A stretch of DNA of 64,000 nt from Bacteroidales bacterium 52_46 (GCA_001915385.1 MNQK01000031.1:62001-126000), one strand, 5' to 3'; counted from the first letter of the stretch, positions 52,197 to 62,732 are shown. The notes: generated by a model not told the origin, from the sequence alone. Made by a program: numbers and translations.

Positions 52197-53720
52197 TTAT
52201 GCCTGATGGACGGGGCGAAGGAGGTCGTTGACCGTCTTTACGGGGTTGAAGGTTGTGGCGGGGACTTCGACGAAGATGGTGTTCCAGTCGCTCATCGCGC
52301 CGTTCCAGAGGCCGGGAAGCTCCAGGGCTTTGAGGGCGTGACCGTGGAGCGATTTCGACGATATGAAGCCGGTGTTGTGGTCGACATGCTTCGTCAGGTC
52401 GAATTTACGTCCTTCGGCATCGTAAAGCGAGCAGACGAGGTCAACGGGATTGAAATGAGTGGCATGCTTCATCATGTCGACATACTCCGGATTGCTCATA
52501 TCAATCTGGGTGCTCTCGAGTATCTGAGGTGACGTCGAGCCGTCGGCATCGTAAGTGATGTACGGGCCGCCGCCGGGTTCACCGGTGTTGCGCACAACTC
52601 CGCATACCCTTATCGGGCGATGGAACTTCTTCTTTATGTACAGTGCAAGCTCAGAGTCGTCCATGAGTTTCATCTGCGGGTGGCGTATGTTGAGGCTGTC
52701 ATGCATGAAGATAATCATCTCACGCAGATTTTCAATCGTATATCGTCCCGATTCGAGTTTTTCGAGATAACCTTCTATCTTGTCGCGCACCATAAGGAGC
52801 ATGCCGCCGAGCACCTTTTTATAGCGCACGGTATCATCGCGCTGAGAGTCGGGCACCACATTGTCAATGTTCTTGATGAACACTACGGGCGATTTGATGT
52901 CATTGAGATTTTCGATAAGCGCGCCGTGGCCGCCGGGACGGAACACGAGGTTGCCGTTCTCGCGGAAAGGCGTATTGTCGGGATTGGCCGCAATTGTATC
53001 GGTCGACGGTTTCTGTTCCGACAGCGAGATGTCGTACTTCACGCCGAGACGCTGTTCGAGCGCTGGAAGCACCTGCGCGAGTTTGTCGAGGAATTTCTCA
53101 CGATGTTCGGGCGATACGGTAAACTCGATTTTGACATTTCCGTCGGCCGAAGCCACGGTCTGTGCAGCCTCCACAAGCTGCTCTTCAAGCGGTGTGCGGG
53201 CTCCGTTGTCATAGCTGTGAAATTCAAGAAGAGCCTTGGGTAGATTTCCGTAATTGAGACCCTGCGGATTTACTATGGCCGAAATCACATCCTTCTCGCG
53301 ACCGGCGGCTATAAGTTCTTTCGCGGTAAGTCCGTGCTGTTCCTTAAGCACCTTGTCAAGTTCGGGTGCAAAAGCGAATTTGTCGATATTGGCTATCACC
53401 TGCTCGACATCGCTTCCGGCAGCGGGCTTGGCTTCGTCGGAATCGACGTAGGCGAAAAGAGCCTTGAACATACGCGAAGCAGCTCCCGAAGCCGGCACCA
53501 GTTTGATTGCCTTCCCGCCGTGGGCTATATAACTGTCCCAGCGTTCCACCGACTGACTTACGGCATCGTCATCAAGCACTACGACTCCGTTGCCGGGAGT
53601 CGCCGCGCCCTGTAGCTTAAGGAATGGAAAACCGGTCACGAACTTTTCAAGCTGTTCTTTCACAGTCTCGGGTTTAATCCCCTTTTTCTCCAATTGTTTA
53701 ATGTCAGAATTTGTCAACAT
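52197..53720 (-). CDS. DUF4301 family protein
   Basis: 507 residues matching the DUF4301 family, a group common in Bacteroidetes without a proven role. Recognisable segments are KLVPASGAASRMFK near residue 75, which resembles a nucleotidyl-transferase loop, and RPGGHGALIENLN in the middle. A sugar-nucleotide transferase role is a guess from the loop. It starts 33 nt after the upstream TPR gene, so they are co-transcribed. Confidence 0.8.
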   Translation of the reverse strand: MLTNSDIKQLEKKGIKPETVKEQLEKFVTGFPFLKLQGAATPGNGVVVLDDDAVSQSVERWDSYIAHGGKAIKLVPASGAASRMFKALFAYVDSDEAKPAAGSDVEQVIANIDKFAFAPELDKVLKEQHGLTAKELIAAGREKDVISAIVNPQGLNYGNLPKALLEFHSYDNGARTPLEEQLVEAAQTVASADGNVKIEFTVSPEHREKFLDKLAQVLPALEQRLGVKYDISLSEQKPSTDTIAANPDNTPFRENGNLVFRPGGHGALIENLNDIKSPVVFIKNIDNVVPDSQRDDTVRYKKVLGGMLLMVRDKIEGYLEKLESGRYTIENLREMIIFMHDSLNIRHPQMKLMDDSELALYIKKKFHRPIRVCGVVRNTGEPGGGPYITYDADGSTSPQILESTQIDMSNPEYVDMMKHATHFNPVDLVCSLYDAEGRKFDLTKHVDHNTGFISSKSLHGHALKALELPGLWNGAMSDWNTIFVEVPATTFNPVKTVNDLLRPVHQA

Positions 53721-53753
53721 GGTAATATATCGTTTTAAGTTATATTAATAAGG

Positions 53754-55817
53754 TTATTTCATTCGCTTCAGCAGATTGTAGGACGAGGTGATACCCAGTT
53801 GTCCGGCGCGCGACAGGTCGGCGGTACCCTCTTTGCGGTTGCCCGATTTATACTGCACGAACCCGCGGTTGTAATATGCCTCGCCGAAATCCTCCTTCAG
53901 CGCCACAGCCTTGTCAAACTCCTCGAGAGCCGCTGCAAGATCGCCCATTTCGGCGTACAAGATACCTTTGTTGTAGTGCGGGAAGGGCGAACGCGGAGAG
54001 TATTCGCTCACCTTGTCGTAGTCGCTGAAGATATTGCGCAGGCGTCCGATATGCATCTGGTATGATGTCTCGGGATTGTCCTCGCCGACAGCAAGCTGGA
54101 GCATACGCGTCAGTGCGTTTGCCCTCGCGAAATATGCAAGAGTGAAATCGGGAGCGAGTTCTATCGCACGTGTCATATCCTCTACCGCGGCCTCATAGTT
54201 GCGAAGCATCAGCTGGTCCATGCCGCGGCCGAAATAGTCGACGGCACGGGGAGTGTGGGTAGCGAGATAGGAGTTATAGTATTCGATTGAATCGAAATGA
54301 CGCTGAATGATGTCGGGGGCGTCGAGCGACGGCTCGTTGTTGACAATCTGCACCAGCATGCGCAGCGTACGCGTAGAGTTCAGGCTCTCGATTTCCTGCA
54401 TGAAATAGGTAGTCGGCGCAAGTTCGGTGGGCGAAGAATAGTATGAGAGCATGAACGGCTCCTGCATGCGTATGTTGACATTGTAGTCCTGCACTTTGCC
54501 GCGGATGCTCTTGTTGTTGTATTCCCCCTCGGTCTCAAGCTCGTTGTCGGCGGTAAGCAGGAGCGAGAAACGGTTGGCAAAAACTCTTGCGCTCTCCTCG
54601 GGGGTGTTGTCATCGCCGCTGTCGGGTGTGCCATGATTATTGCCCGACGACGATACGGCACTTCCGTCAGCAAGTCCGTTGTTCTTTTTGCCCGATTCAA
54701 ATCCCGCCCTCTCCTTGCGGGCGAGAGCCATGGCATTGTCATAGTCGCGCATGGCATTCGCGCGGTTGCCCATCTCGTCGTATATCTCGAAGCGGAAGAA
54801 TACCGGAGCCGACATTTCGGGGAATGCGTCTATCACCTTGTTGATGTCGGCAATGGCTTTGCTGTAGTTGCGTGTGGTGCGGTAGAGCATCGCGCGGTTG
54901 TAGAGCGAACGCACATCATCGGGGTCGATGCGGAGCACGGTGGAGAAGTCGGCGATAGCCCTGTCGTTGTCGGCTACCTCGGCACGCAGAAGTCCGCGGT
55001 TGAAATAGGCCGTAGGGTTGGTCGGGTCGAGTGTTATGGCGTAGTCATAGTCGGCCATCGCGCCGAAGTAGTCGTCGAGATTGTAACGCAGGTACGCACG
55101 GTTGATATAGAGTCCCGCCATCTGCGGCAGCAGCTTTATCGCTGCGTCGGTGTCTTCGAGAGCCTTGCTGAAGTCGCGCGACTGCTCCATTGCTATGCCG
55201 GCACGGAGTATATATGCATTGGGCAGATTCTTGTTGAGCTCAATGGCATGGTTGATGTCGGCAAGAGCGGCCGTCGTGTCGGCGAGCGCAAGTTCTACTT
55301 TGGCACGGCCGATATAGGCGTTGTCATACGACGGCGATGTCTCCACGATATGGTTGAATGTGGCAAGCGCCGCTTCCGGCTCGCCTGCGGCTTCCTGTGC
55401 GAGGGCCTTGTTGAACAGCAGATTTTTATTGTCGCGGAGCAGATTGAGCGCGCGGTCATAGTCGCTTACCGCTTCCTTGTAGTTGCCGAGATTCTGTCGC
55501 GCCACGCCTCTCACCTCATAGCTGTCGGTGATAAACGGATTCAGCTCTATGGCGCGCGATGCATCGGCTTCGGCTCCCGTATAGTCATCGAGATTGAGCA
55601 GCGCGATTGCACGGTAAAGGAATGCGCGCTCGGTGCGCGGCTTGGCCTCTATCACACGGTTGAAGCATTGTATCGCCAGCTCGTAATCACCGAAATAAAT
55701 CATATTCTGACCCATGCGCATCACCTGGTCGGTATTGATCTGAGCCGACACCCGTGCCGGCATCATGGCAAACAGGGCAAGCACAATGAATGATAATATA
55801 TATGGCAGTCTACGCAT
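53754..55817 (-). CDS. Exported TPR-repeat protein
   Basis: 687 residues with a signal peptide (about 1-25) and about ten N-terminal tetratricopeptide repeats (about 30-370), a Ser/Asn-rich break, a non-TPR middle with LRMLVQIVNNEP, and further TPRs at about 520-680. TPR arrays are scaffolds for protein binding; the partner is unknown. A -7 box lies at 55845-55852. Confidence 0.85.
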   Translation of the reverse strand: MRRLPYILSFIVLALFAMMPARVSAQINTDQVMRMGQNMIYFGDYELAIQCFNRVIEAKPRTERAFLYRAIALLNLDDYTGAEADASRAIELNPFITDSYEVRGVARQNLGNYKEAVSDYDRALNLLRDNKNLLFNKALAQEAAGEPEAALATFNHIVETSPSYDNAYIGRAKVELALADTTAALADINHAIELNKNLPNAYILRAGIAMEQSRDFSKALEDTDAAIKLLPQMAGLYINRAYLRYNLDDYFGAMADYDYAITLDPTNPTAYFNRGLLRAEVADNDRAIADFSTVLRIDPDDVRSLYNRAMLYRTTRNYSKAIADINKVIDAFPEMSAPVFFRFEIYDEMGNRANAMRDYDNAMALARKERAGFESGKKNNGLADGSAVSSSGNNHGTPDSGDDNTPEESARVFANRFSLLLTADNELETEGEYNNKSIRGKVQDYNVNIRMQEPFMLSYYSSPTELAPTTYFMQEIESLNSTRTLRMLVQIVNNEPSLDAPDIIQRHFDSIEYYNSYLATHTPRAVDYFGRGMDQLMLRNYEAAVEDMTRAIELAPDFTLAYFARANALTRMLQLAVGEDNPETSYQMHIGRLRNIFSDYDKVSEYSPRSPFPHYNKGILYAEMGDLAAALEEFDKAVALKEDFGEAYYNRGFVQYKSGNRKEGTADLSRAGQLGITSSYNLLKRMK

Positions 55818-55844
55818 CGGTATCGCAAGTTTCGTTTAACAAAA

Positions 55845-55852
55845 CAAATTTA
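55845..55852 (-). promoter_or_regulatory. -7 box of the TPR-DUF4301 operon
   Basis: TAAATTTG on the minus strand, 27 nt before the TPR start. Confidence 0.5.
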
Positions 55853-55896
55853 GTAATAATTTCCGATTTGAATGTGACGGGCATGCAAAAATTTGC

Positions 55897-55904
55897 TAAC
55901 TTTG
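55897..55904 (+). promoter_or_regulatory. -7 box of the threonylcarbamoyl-AMP synthase operon
   Basis: TAACTTTG, 23 nt before the ATG at 55928. It lies inside an apparent N-terminal extension of the gene, which argues against that extension. Confidence 0.6.
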
Positions 55905-55927
55905 CTGAGTATATACAAAACAGATTC

Positions 55928-56497
55928 ATGACTTTTGAAGAAGATATAAAGAATGCGGTTGAAGTGCTGAAGCGCGGAGGAGTCATACTCTACCCTACCG
56001 ATACCGTGTGGGGCATAGGGTGCGACGCCACCAACGCAGCCGCCGTGCAGCGCATCTATGATATAAAGCACCGTGCCGACTCCAAGGCCCTGATCGTGTT
56101 GCTCGGCAACAAAATAGAGCTTTACCGCTACGTTGATGACGTGCCCGACATAGCCCTTGAACTGATAGATGCGAGCGTGCGCCCCACCACTGTCATCTAC
56201 GACAACGCCATCAATATGGCCCGCAATGTGGTGGCCGAAGACGGAAGCGTGGCGATACGCGTCACCTCCGACCCGTTCTGCCAGGAGATTTGCCGCAGAT
56301 TGCGACGCCCGTTAGTGTCGACCTCGGCCAACATAAGCGGCGAACCGACGCCTCCCACGTTCCGGCGCATCGACCCGGAAATTGTCAATGCCGTGGACTA
56401 TGTGGCAGAACACCGCCGCGACGACTGTTCCCGCGCAAAACCATCCATCATAATCAAGATTTCCGCCGACTCAACATTTAAAATCATACGTAAGTGA
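55928..56497 (+). CDS. L-threonylcarbamoyladenylate synthase (YrdC/Sua5 family)
   Basis: Makes threonylcarbamoyl-AMP for the t6A37 modification of ANN-decoding tRNAs. From the ATG at 55928 it has 189 residues with LKRGGVILYPTDTVWGIGCDA, split as the conserved KRGG and YPTDTVWG motifs, and RLRRPLVSTSANISGEPTP. The 46-residue extension to 55790 covers the promoter and is rejected. It overlaps the next gene by 4 nt. Confidence 0.94.
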   Translation: MTFEEDIKNAVEVLKRGGVILYPTDTVWGIGCDATNAAAVQRIYDIKHRADSKALIVLLGNKIELYRYVDDVPDIALELIDASVRPTTVIYDNAINMARNVVAEDGSVAIRVTSDPFCQEICRRLRRPLVSTSANISGEPTPPTFRRIDPEIVNAVDYVAEHRRDDCSRAKPSIIIKISADSTFKIIRK

Positions 56498-57915
56498 CCG
56501 TAGAGACACGACAACAGACCAAATGCGTCCTTGCCGATCTGGCTGCGACGGTGCTGGCGATACTGCTGTTCAATATTTGCAGGTACGAATGGTTTATCGA
56601 CAATATCGGCGCATGGAGTCTGATACATTTTCTCACAAGCAGGACCATACTGACGGGGTGGATACTGTTCCCGCTGATGATGGTCGGCATATACTATCTC
56701 TCGGGCGCATACTATAATGTCATGACGCGCTCGCGTCTGGATGAGCTTGTCAATACTTTCCTCTCCAACGCAATCGGTTCGCTGATCATATATTTCACCA
56801 TTCTCATTGACGATATTGTCGACGACAAGGCGACCATATACGAAATGCTCGGCTGCCTGTGGCTATGCATGACCCTGTTCGTGGGTAGCGAAAGGATGTA
56901 TCTGACATCAAGGCTGATACAGCGTGTACGCGCCCACCGTCTGGGCTACAACACACTGATTGTCGGGGTGACACAAGCGGCCATCAATATGGCCGACAGA
57001 ATCTCCAATCCGGCCAAAGCCCACGGATTCAACATCGTGGGATACATCAACCCGACCTCCGACTCGCCGACTTCCGACGACATCAAACTGCCCGTGTACC
57101 ACATCAGCGAGATTGAAAATGTCATAAAGGAGCACAACGTGGTCAACCTGATCGTGATGCCGCACCGCGACGGCATACACGCCACAATGCGCCTTATCAA
57201 CGACCTCTTCCCTCTCGGGAAATCGATATTAATATCGCCGGTGCTGATGCACGTCATCTCGGGCAAATCGACATTCGGCAATGTCAGCGGCGAGCCGCTC
57301 ATCGACGTATCGCATCCCGACATCTCCCCCTCCACGGCTTCATGCAAGCGGGCGGCCGACATTGTCATCTCGGCATTGGCGCTCGTATTGCTCACGCCGG
57401 TATTCATAGCCATAGCAGCCGCTATAAAAATAAAATCGCCCGACGGAAGCATACTTTACCGCCAGGAACGTGTAGGTTTCAGAAAAAAGCACTTCAAAAT
57501 CATAAAATTCCGCACTATGCGTCCCGACGCCGAGGAGAACGGTCCCGCGCTGTCGTCGCCCGACGACCCCCGTATCACGCCCTTCGGGCGCTTCCTTCGC
57601 AAATACCGCCTCGACGAACTGCCGCAGTTCTGGAACGTGCTCAAAGGCGAGATGTCGATTGTAGGCCCGCGCCCCGAACGCGACTACTATATAAAACGTA
57701 TCGTAGAGCAGGTGCCGTATTACTCGCTTATACACAACGTGCGTCCCGGCATCACATCATGGGGCATGGTGAAATACGGCTACGCCACCACCGTGGAGCA
57801 GATGATAGAGCGTCTGCAATACGACCTGGTGTATATCGAGAACATATCATTCGGAGTTGACATAAAGATAATACTCTATACAGTAAAGACAGTGTTTACC
57901 GGCAAGGGTGTGTAG
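56494..57915 (+). CDS. Polyprenyl-phosphate sugar-phosphate transferase
   Basis: 473 residues from a GTG that overlaps the upstream stop as GTGA. Four to five membrane segments (about 10-125) are followed by a Rossmann-like middle (TLIVGVTQAAINMADRI) and a C-terminal bacterial sugar transferase domain (about 285-473, with KIIKFRTMRPDAEENG and MSIVGPRPERD). Such enzymes add the first sugar phosphate to undecaprenyl phosphate for capsule, EPS or O-antigen. No further glycan genes are adjacent. Confidence 0.9.
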   Translation: MTVETRQQTKCVLADLAATVLAILLFNICRYEWFIDNIGAWSLIHFLTSRTILTGWILFPLMMVGIYYLSGAYYNVMTRSRLDELVNTFLSNAIGSLIIYFTILIDDIVDDKATIYEMLGCLWLCMTLFVGSERMYLTSRLIQRVRAHRLGYNTLIVGVTQAAINMADRISNPAKAHGFNIVGYINPTSDSPTSDDIKLPVYHISEIENVIKEHNVVNLIVMPHRDGIHATMRLINDLFPLGKSILISPVLMHVISGKSTFGNVSGEPLIDVSHPDISPSTASCKRAADIVISALALVLLTPVFIAIAAAIKIKSPDGSILYRQERVGFRKKHFKIIKFRTMRPDAEENGPALSSPDDPRITPFGRFLRKYRLDELPQFWNVLKGEMSIVGPRPERDYYIKRIVEQVPYYSLIHNVRPGITSWGMVKYGYATTVEQMIERLQYDLVYIENISFGVDIKIILYTVKTVFTGKGV

Positions 57916-57962
57916 CCTGTAGCCGGAGAAACGGACCTGTAAATCATTATAGGATAACAGAA

Positions 57963-59762
57963 GTGGGAAACAAAAAGGTACAAAAGACGCCGCAATGGCT
58001 TTTACGGTTCCTGATATGGCGCGAACGTCATATCAAGGAGAAGACGTTTGTGATGATACTGGCCTTTGTGGTCGGGCTGCTCTGCGGATTTGCAGCTCTG
58101 CTGCTGAAATGGCTTATCCACTTTATCGCCGGACAGCTCACCGGTCACGCCAACATCAACGAGGGAAACTATATCTACCTGATATATCCGGTGGCAGGCA
58201 TCGTGCTTGCCGGGCTGTTCGTACGCTACATCGTGCGCGACAACATATCGCACGGCGTGACGCGTGTGCTCTACGCAATCTCGCAGAACAAAAGCCGCCT
58301 GAAGCCCCACAACATGTATTCGTCAATCATCGCCAGTTCCATAACGATAGGCTTCGGCGGTTCGGTCGGAGCCGAGGGACCTATCGTGTACACCGGCGCG
58401 GCCGTCGGCTCCAACCTCGGCCAGATGTTCCGCATGTCACCCCGCGTACTCATGATTCTGGTAGGATGCGGCGCGGCGGCAGGCATAGCCGGTATTTTCA
58501 AGGCTCCGATTGCCGGACTGCTGTTCACCCTCGAGGTGCTGATGCTCGACCTCACGGCGGTGTCGGTGATGCCTCTGCTCATTGCCTCAATCACAGGCGC
58601 CACGGTAGCATACGTATTCACCGGCTACAATGTCGAGTTTGACTTCACGCAAAGCGAACTGTTTTTCACTCAGCGCATACCATACGTGATAGCCCTCGGC
58701 GTGTTCTGCGGACTCGTATCCCTCTACTTCACCAAGGTGATGAACATGATGGAAAACTTTTTCCGCAAGCGCCTCATCACGCCGGTCAAGCGCACCGTTG
58801 TGGGTGGCGTGATTCTCGCCGGACTCGTATTCCTTTTCCCGCCGCTCTACGGCGAAGGCTACGGCGCTATCAACGGGCTGCTCGACGGCGACACGTCATC
58901 GATTGTCAACGGGTCTATATTCTATTCCGACGGCCATAACACCTGGTTCATACTCGCATTTATCGGCATGATAGTGCTGCTCAAAGGCTTCGCTACCTCG
59001 GCGACCAACGGCGGCGGCGGTGTCGGCGGTACCTTCGCGCCTTCACTCTACGTAGGGTGCATGGCCGGATTCTTCTTTGCCTTTCTCGCCAACCATCTCG
59101 GACTCGGCATCGACCTGTCGACCAAGAACTTCGCCCTGATGGGCATGGCCGGCGTGATGGCCGGCGTGATGCACGCGCCGCTGATGGCCATCTTCCTTAC
59201 GGCGGAGATGACCGGCGGCTACTCCCTCTTCCTGCCGCTGCTGATTGTCTCCACCATCTCATACGTCACCATCAAGTTCTTCGAGCCTTACAGCATCTAC
59301 ACCATGCGTCTGGCTCAGCGCGGAGAGCTTATCACCCACCACAAGGACAAAGCCGTGCTTACGTTGCTCAAGATGGACTCGGTCATCGAGACCGACTTCC
59401 TTCCCGTCAAGCCGGAAATGAACCTCAAGGAGATGGTCGACGTGATAAGCCGCTCACACCGCAACCTCTTCCCCGTAATCGACGACAACGGAAAACTGCT
59501 CGGCGTGGTGCTTCTCGACGACATCCGCAACATCATGTTCCGTCCCGACCTCTACCGCCGCATGTACGTAAGCCGCTTCATGTCGATGGCCCCAGCCAAA
59601 ATCGAAGTAGGCCAAAGCATGGAATCGGTGATGAAAGTATTCGACGACACCGGTGCCTGGAACCTCCCCGTGGTTGAAAACGGCCGCTACGTAGGCTTCG
59701 TCTCCAAATCCAAAATCTTCAACTCCTACCGCCGCGTCCTCCGCCACTACTCCGAAGACTGA
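57963..59762 (+). CDS. ClC-family chloride channel or antiporter with CBS domains
   Basis: 599 residues from a GTG start, with no ATG near. About ten to twelve membrane segments contain the ClC selectivity motif GFGGSVGAEGP and the GGGGVGGTFAPSLYVG motif. The C-terminal part from about 470 holds two CBS motifs, which in relatives sense nucleotides. The gating glutamate in GAEGP is present. It is the third gene of the operon. Confidence 0.92.
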   Translation: MGNKKVQKTPQWLLRFLIWRERHIKEKTFVMILAFVVGLLCGFAALLLKWLIHFIAGQLTGHANINEGNYIYLIYPVAGIVLAGLFVRYIVRDNISHGVTRVLYAISQNKSRLKPHNMYSSIIASSITIGFGGSVGAEGPIVYTGAAVGSNLGQMFRMSPRVLMILVGCGAAAGIAGIFKAPIAGLLFTLEVLMLDLTAVSVMPLLIASITGATVAYVFTGYNVEFDFTQSELFFTQRIPYVIALGVFCGLVSLYFTKVMNMMENFFRKRLITPVKRTVVGGVILAGLVFLFPPLYGEGYGAINGLLDGDTSSIVNGSIFYSDGHNTWFILAFIGMIVLLKGFATSATNGGGGVGGTFAPSLYVGCMAGFFFAFLANHLGLGIDLSTKNFALMGMAGVMAGVMHAPLMAIFLTAEMTGGYSLFLPLLIVSTISYVTIKFFEPYSIYTMRLAQRGELITHHKDKAVLTLLKMDSVIETDFLPVKPEMNLKEMVDVISRSHRNLFPVIDDNGKLLGVVLLDDIRNIMFRPDLYRRMYVSRFMSMAPAKIEVGQSMESVMKVFDDTGAWNLPVVENGRYVGFVSKSKIFNSYRRVLRHYSED

Positions 59763-59821
59763 CGCATGATATAACGCCGGGCAGCCGTGAACCCAACGCG
59801 GTGTGCGGTGTTATATTGTAA

Positions 59822-60901
59822 ATGGAGAAGATTAATGAAATCAGGCGATTGTGGCGCGAACGGTTTAACGATTCGCGCAACTGGATGACCAATGTCTTCC
59901 CGCGCATTTATCATGATGACGAGGCTTTGGTTATCCCCGACGAGAAAGGCTCGGGTATAATCAGCATGCTGTTGCTGCGGCGCTACGAGATGCTTTACCG
60001 GCAAAGGATAATCCACACAGGATATATCTATGGTGCAGCCACCGCACGCGGGCAACAGGGAAAGGGCTACATGTCGCAGCTCATCCACGATGCGCTGAGA
60101 GAAGCAGCACGGCGCGGCGACATCATAGTGACGTTGCAGCCTGCACGGCGCCGTCTGTACGGGTTCTACGACCGCTTCGGTTTCTCCACCACATTTTATA
60201 TCAGGGAGGAGCGCTATACCTCAAAGCACCGTTTCTTGCACGATGAGTCACAATATATAATGGAATATTCCGGACACGACCCGGCTGAACTCGCATCGGC
60301 CTACTCGCGGCTGACTTCGGCTCGCGAGAGCACGATGCTGCACTCCGAAGATGATTTCAAGACAATACTTATCGACAGCGAACTCGATGAAGGATGCCTT
60401 GTGACAGCCCGCTCGGTCGACTCCGGCGACATCGTCGCCATGGCTATTGCCGTAGCGTCGCCCGACTCCGTGGCCGTGCGCGAAATTGCCGCTGTTGATG
60501 ATGATGCGGAGGCCGCCGTGCTCGACGCACTGTCACGGCGCTATCCCGACCGCATGACCGTAGTCGAGGCTTACCCCGGAAAAGCGTCGCCTGTAAGGAT
60601 TTTTTCACGGGGCATGGCGCGTATTGTCAATGTTAAGGCTTTTCTTGAACTGGCAGCCGCACTGGCGCCCGGAATCTCACAGAATATCCGTGTCAAAGAC
60701 CCGATAATCCCTGAGAACAATGCCATTTTTATTATTGACAAAGGTAAAGTAACGACAGCACGATACGACGATGAGGAGATAACCGTCAATCTCGATGTCG
60801 ACATTCCCGTACTGACAGCCATTGCATTCAGCACGTCGCGCACCGGCGAGATTTTCTCACTGCCCACCGCGCGGCCGTTCATGTCAATGATGCTGTCGTA
60901 A
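59822..60901 (+). CDS. GNAT-family acetyltransferase
   Basis: 359 residues. The N-terminal half is a GNAT fold with the acetyl-CoA loop TARGQQGKGYMSQLI and a following LQPARRRLYGFYDRFGF segment, similar to Eis-type enzymes. The C-terminal half (about 180-359) is a second alpha/beta domain. Substrate unknown. It lies 59 nt after the ClC gene. Confidence 0.82.
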   Translation: MEKINEIRRLWRERFNDSRNWMTNVFPRIYHDDEALVIPDEKGSGIISMLLLRRYEMLYRQRIIHTGYIYGAATARGQQGKGYMSQLIHDALREAARRGDIIVTLQPARRRLYGFYDRFGFSTTFYIREERYTSKHRFLHDESQYIMEYSGHDPAELASAYSRLTSARESTMLHSEDDFKTILIDSELDEGCLVTARSVDSGDIVAMAIAVASPDSVAVREIAAVDDDAEAAVLDALSRRYPDRMTVVEAYPGKASPVRIFSRGMARIVNVKAFLELAAALAPGISQNIRVKDPIIPENNAIFIIDKGKVTTARYDDEEITVNLDVDIPVLTAIAFSTSRTGEIFSLPTARPFMSMMLS

Positions 60902-60922
60902 GCAATATCCCACAGAATCCTG

Positions 60923-62053
60923 TCAGTGCAGAGTGGCCGCGTCGAGCGTGCGCCACCGCTCTATCATCTGCGTCATGTCGGCCGGCACTTCCGAGGAGAA
61001 GAACATCTCCTTGCCGGTACGCGGATGCACGAACCCGAGAGTGCGTGCATGCAATGCCTGACGGGGACATATCCCGAAACAATTCTCCACAAACTTCCGG
61101 TAGCTGGCCGAACGCTGTCCGCGCAATATCTCGTCGCCGCCATACCGCGCATCGTTGAGCAACGGGTGCCCGATATGCTTCATGTGCACGCGTATCTGGT
61201 GGGTGCGGCCTGTCTCAAGCACGCATTTCACCACCGACACGTAGCCCAGCGGCTCAATCACTTCGTAATGCGTGACGGCATGCTTTCCGTAGTCGCCGTC
61301 GGGGAACACGGCCATCTGCAGCCGGTCCTTGAGCGAACGTCCGATATTGCCTTCGATGCGTCCCGTCGCCGGGTCGGGTATCCCCCACACCACGGCCACG
61401 TATTCACGCTTTGTGGTCTTGTTGAAGAACTGCTTGCCGAGCGAAGTCTTGGCTTCGGGCGTCTTGGCCACCACAAGCAGACCGGAAGTATCCTTGTCGA
61501 TACGGTGCACGAGTCCCATGCGCGGGTCGGAGACATCGTAGTCGGGATTGTCGCGGAAATGCCATGCAAGCGCATTGACAAGCGTGCCGTGATAGTTGCC
61601 GTGTCCGGGATGCACCACGAGTCCCGGCTGCTTGTTGACCACAAGCAGATCGTCGTCCTCATACACGATGTCGATGGGTATATCCTCCGCAATGATTTCG
61701 CATTCGTAGCGCGGACGGTCCATCACTATCGACACGACATCGAGGGGCTTTACGCGGTAGTTGGATTTTACGGGATTGCCGTTGACAAGTATACATCCCG
61801 CCTGCGCTGCCTGCTGTATGCGGTTGCGCGAGGATTTCTGCATCCTCTCCACGAGAAATTTATCCACGCGTAGCAAAGCCTGTCCCTTGTCGGCGACAAA
61901 ACGGAAATGCTCGTAGCGCGCGCCGGTGTCGTCGGCGTCGTCAAGGTCGTCGGTGTCGCCCTCCTCCATTCCGTCGGCACATATATCGTCAGCAACGGAT
62001 TCGGGGGCGGCATCATCTGAGGATATGCCCGTGCCCATCAGTTCGGAATCCAT
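60923..62053 (-). CDS. Ribosomal large-subunit pseudouridine synthase (RluD family)
   Basis: Modifies uridines of 23S rRNA. From the ATG at 62053, next to the stop of the upstream gene, it has 376 residues; starts at 62065 or further up are possible. An acidic N-terminus is followed by an S4 domain (LRVDKFLVERM) and the catalytic core with HRIDKDTSGLLVVAKT, which holds the essential aspartate. Confidence 0.92.
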   Translation of the reverse strand: MDSELMGTGISSDDAAPESVADDICADGMEEGDTDDLDDADDTGARYEHFRFVADKGQALLRVDKFLVERMQKSSRNRIQQAAQAGCILVNGNPVKSNYRVKPLDVVSIVMDRPRYECEIIAEDIPIDIVYEDDDLLVVNKQPGLVVHPGHGNYHGTLVNALAWHFRDNPDYDVSDPRMGLVHRIDKDTSGLLVVAKTPEAKTSLGKQFFNKTTKREYVAVVWGIPDPATGRIEGNIGRSLKDRLQMAVFPDGDYGKHAVTHYEVIEPLGYVSVVKCVLETGRTHQIRVHMKHIGHPLLNDARYGGDEILRGQRSASYRKFVENCFGICPRQALHARTLGFVHPRTGKEMFFSSEVPADMTQMIERWRTLDAATLH

Positions 62054-62054
62054 G

Positions 62055-62708
62055 TTATTCCTCATATTCGAAACCTTCATCAAACATCGAGTCAATGAAT
62101 TCGGCGTCAGCATCTTCCTGATACACACTGTCGTTGTAGAAATTATCGGGAACAGATACTGCGACCTTGATTACAATGCGCGCGGTGACGGGGATCTCCA
62201 TGCCCGGTTTCAGTTCGAGGCCGTTGTAAGTGGCGCCGAGCACAAGGTCGTTCTGGTCGGACGAAACCTCGACAATCTCTATGTTTTCAAAACCGCGCGA
62301 CTTGAAATTATTCATCGCCGACGCAAGCGGTCCGTCGATAAATTCAGGCACCTTTGCCTTTTTGGTCGTATAGCATACATATTGGAGATAGGCCGTGCCG
62401 CCTCGTTTCACCATCGAATTTTCGCGCGGTATCTGACGTATTACAGTTCCGGGAGCCACCTCGTTGCTGTAGACCGAATCGAGCGATACCTCGAAATCGG
62501 CATCACGCAGTATGCGCGTGGCAGCGCTGACATTAAGATTCTCCACCTGAGGCATTTCCACTTCATCGCCGTGGCGTGTCCAGTAGTTAAGGAATACAAC
62601 CCCTATAAGCCACGCAAGCAGCGCGGCCACGACTATTATGGTGAGAAAATTCATCAACACAGGGTGGATGTGCCAAAAACGCACTATACCATTTTTATTT
62701 TCTGACAT
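62055..62708 (-). CDS. PASTA-domain membrane protein
   Basis: 217 residues with one transmembrane segment at about 15-40 and two PASTA domains outside (about 48-190), which bind peptidoglycan stem or beta-lactam-like ligands in other proteins. There is no kinase domain. It lies immediately upstream of rluD-type gene, as often in Bacteroidetes. Confidence 0.88.
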   Translation of the reverse strand: MSENKNGIVRFWHIHPVLMNFLTIIVVAALLAWLIGVVFLNYWTRHGDEVEMPQVENLNVSAATRILRDADFEVSLDSVYSNEVAPGTVIRQIPRENSMVKRGGTAYLQYVCYTTKKAKVPEFIDGPLASAMNNFKSRGFENIEIVEVSSDQNDLVLGATYNGLELKPGMEIPVTARIVIKVAVSVPDNFYNDSVYQEDADAEFIDSMFDEGFEYEE

Positions 62709-62732
62709 ATCTTTTCAAGTTCATTATTTTTA

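Noticed and set aside
54633..55793. Long frames opposite the TPR gene and other GC-rich genes (also near 14824-15774, 29275-30162, 45643-46524)
   Set aside because: They are mirror frames of well-supported genes and carry no recognisable domains.
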